Shown one piece after another: positions 6,707 through 7,990 of a stretch of 7,990 nt of DNA. Made by a program: the position numbers and the translations under genes. Origin of the DNA: JBICHM01 sp043101835 (GTDB taxonomy: Bacteria > Planctomycetota > Phycisphaerae > Phycisphaerales > UBA1924); NCBI GenBank assembly GCA_043101835.1, contig JBICHM010000357.1, forward strand, positions 1-7,990, given 5' to 3'. The notes beneath the pieces were generated by a model. That model had not been told where the DNA came from, searched no databases, and saw only the letters and a list, made by a program, of their open reading frames with translations. Positions within the stretch are counted from its first letter, which is position 1; the number at the start of each line of letters is the position of its first letter.

Positions 6707-7851
6707 GCCGCCTCCGATCTGCCGTGCAACGCGCGGGCGATCATCTCGCCCGATTCGGGCGATCGAGCCAACACGCGCATCGCCATATCGAGCGCGATCT
6801 GGCGACGCAGCAACGCACTGATCGATCGGCACGCGCGCTGGCGACGACCGATCGCCGCGCGATGACGGTGAATCCACGCGGCTGATACCTCGGGCGACCA
6901 CCTGCCGGCGCCCAAGAGCGCGATCGGGTGCGCGAGCAGCGCGCTCTCGAGTGCCCAGGTCATGCCCTCGCCGGTGAAGGGCTCCACATAGCCGGCCGCG
7001 TCGCCGATCGCGAGCACGCGATGTCCCGCCGGCGTGCGCGTGCGCGTGAGCAGCGGCGCGCCGCGCCACGCGAGATCGCTCTCGGGCCAGGGGGCGCCGG
7101 TCGCCCGGACGAGGCGCGCCGCCAGCGCGCCCGGGCCGCCGGCCAGCTTCGATGCGCCGGGGTCCAGTGCGCACGCGATATCGACCGCGCCGTCAGCAAG
7201 GCGCACCATGCCGACGTACCCCGACGCGGCGCAGCACATCCGCACCGTCCCGGGGTCGAGCGCACACCCCGACGCCTTCGCGATGCACCCGGCGCCCATC
7301 CACGATGTGGTGGCGATGCGCCACGCCATGCCAGGCTCATCGGCAAGGGTGTGGCCGGCAACGCCGTCGGCGACGACGACCATGCGGGCGTGCACCGCGT
7401 CGCCTGTGCTGAGCGCAAGGACGCGATGGTCGGCGGAGTGGGCGGGGCGGAGTCGTGCGCCAACACCCATGGTCGCTGCGCATCCTCGGTTGATCGCGTT
7501 CTCGAAGAGTGCGCTGTCCAGGAGGGACCGGGAGAGCGCGACGCCGCCGGCAAGCCGCAGATTGGCCTCGCGCCGCGCCGTGCGCAATTCCAGTCGCGAG
7601 AGCGTCATGGCGCGGAGCCGGCGCATCGCCCCGGCGCCGAGCAGCGATTCGGCGAGCTCGACGCCGCGTGCGCTCAGGCAGCAGCCGCAGACCTTGTCCC
7701 GAGGGAACACCGCCCGGTCGAGGAGGAGCGTCCGGGCGCCATCGCGTGCGCACGCCGCGGCGCAGGCGCTCCCTGCGGGGCCCGCGCCGACCACAGCGAC
7801 ATCCCACATCGACCGCGCCGCATCGCCGGGGGTGATCGTCGATGTGCTCAT
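6703..7851 (-). CDS. FAD-dependent oxidoreductase, geranylgeranyl-reductase-like
   Basis: The 382-residue flavoprotein has the FAD-binding GxGxxG at 22-27 (VAVVGAGPAGSA), the DG motif VVADGVAGHT at 159-168, and the GD motif IGDAAGYVEPFTGEGM at 282-297. RDKVCGCCLS at 51-60 corresponds to the KVCGxGL motif of the geranylgeranyl reductase-type group of p-hydroxybenzoate-hydroxylase-fold enzymes, but with three cysteines (55, 57, 58). Such enzymes reduce isoprenoid double bonds or hydroxylate aromatic rings. Here it sits between a methyltransferase and a type III polyketide synthase, so it probably oxidises or reduces the polyketide product or its lipid chain. ATG 7851 overlaps the upstream stop as ATGA and has GGAG 5 bases before it. 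M15 (7809) is a possible shorter start. No signal peptide is seen. Confidence 0.9.
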   Translation of the reverse strand: MSTSTITPGDAARSMWDVAVVGAGPAGSACAAACARDGARTLLLDRAVFPRDKVCGCCLSARGVELAESLLGAGAMRRLRAMTLSRLELRTARREANLRLAGGVALSRSLLDSALFENAINRGCAATMGVGARLRPAHSADHRVLALSTGDAVHARMVVVADGVAGHTLADEPGMAWRIATTSWMGAGCIAKASGCALDPGTVRMCCAASGYVGMVRLADGAVDIACALDPGASKLAGGPGALAARLVRATGAPWPESDLAWRGAPLLTRTRTPAGHRVLAIGDAAGYVEPFTGEGMTWALESALLAHPIALLGAGRWSPEVSAAWIHRHRAAIGRRQRACRSISALLRRQIALDMAMRVLARSPESGEMIARALHGRSEAA

Positions 7852-7990
7852 CGGCGCTCCGCCACGACAACCATCTGCGCCACGCCGCTGCGCCGGAGCG
7901 CGCGCAGCCTGAGCCCCGAGCGCTCCACGATCTGCTGCGCCTCACCGGGGGTGAACGCGGCTCGGACGGACTGCGGGGCGTCGTCGTGCA
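7848..7990 (-). CDS. C-terminal end of a probable class I SAM-dependent methyltransferase
   Basis: Only the last 46 residues are in the window, ending at TGA 7850-7848, which overlaps the flavoprotein ATG. The segment SVRAAFTPGEAQQIVERSGL, followed by a basic stretch RLRALRRSG and a final strand VAQMVVVAER, resembles the C-terminal helix and last two strands of class I methyltransferases found next to type III polyketide synthases. The SAM-binding motifs lie outside the window, so the call rests on this tail and its context. It would methylate a hydroxyl or carbon of the polyketide or phenolic lipid. Confidence 0.6.
   Translation of the reverse strand, partial: HDDAPQSVRAAFTPGEAQQIVERSGLRLRALRRSGVAQMVVVAERR

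Noticed and set aside
6707..7174. N-terminal extension of the type III polyketide synthase frame
   Set aside because: It overlaps the flavoprotein by about 470 bases, is Arg-rich without motifs, and the family N-terminus begins at GTG 6706 behind GGAGG.
1..7990. tRNA, rRNA, CRISPR array, insertion sequence or phage gene
   Set aside because: Reading both strands showed no regularly spaced repeats, terminal inverted repeats, transposase motifs or tRNA-like cloverleaf in the short gaps between genes.

Overview
The window is very GC-rich, densely coding DNA in which every gene I can support lies on the minus strand, so it reads right to left. Gene content and style (overlapping starts and stops, a type III polyketide synthase cassette, a CHAD protein beside Ppx/GppA, a SelL-like thioredoxin fold fused to membrane helices) fit a free-living environmental bacterium. 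A planctomycete-type lineage (Phycisphaerae-like) is my best guess, but this is an inference from protein style and not from any marker gene. No rRNA, tRNA, CRISPR array, insertion sequence or phage gene is visible.

Layout in transcription order: (1) 7990-5621, a lipid/polyketide cassette made of the C-terminal tail of a probable class I methyltransferase, an FAD-dependent oxidoreductase of the geranylgeranyl-reductase type and a type III polyketide synthase, each joined to the next by a 4-base ATGA or GTGA overlap. (2) 5606-4206, two molybdenum-cofactor genes, an XdhC/CoxI-like protein and a MobA/MocA-like nucleotidyltransferase, 3 bases apart. No molybdenum hydroxylase subunit is in the window. 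(3) 4166-1507, a polyphosphate module: a CHAD-domain protein overlapping by ATGA a Ppx/GppA phosphatase that carries a C-terminal HD domain. A possible weak promoter precedes CHAD. (4) 1406-1, a short-chain dehydrogenase whose catalytic tyrosine position is isoleucine, followed after 15 bases by a four-helix membrane protein fused to a CxxC thioredoxin-like domain, cut by the window edge.

The cassette in (1) probably makes and tailors an alkylresorcinol, alkylpyrone or related phenolic lipid: the synthase condenses a fatty acyl starter with malonyl-CoA, and the flavoprotein and methyltransferase modify the product. The pair in (2) would insert and protect the molybdenum cofactor of a hydroxylase encoded elsewhere. 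The pair in (3) would bind and degrade inorganic polyphosphate, the HD domain possibly adding a second phosphohydrolase activity. The genes in (4) are redox proteins of unknown substrate. The most unusual points are the SDR without its tyrosine, the membrane-anchored SelL-like fusion, the tightly coupled CHAD/Ppx-HD pair, and the Mo-cofactor genes attached behind a polyketide operon.
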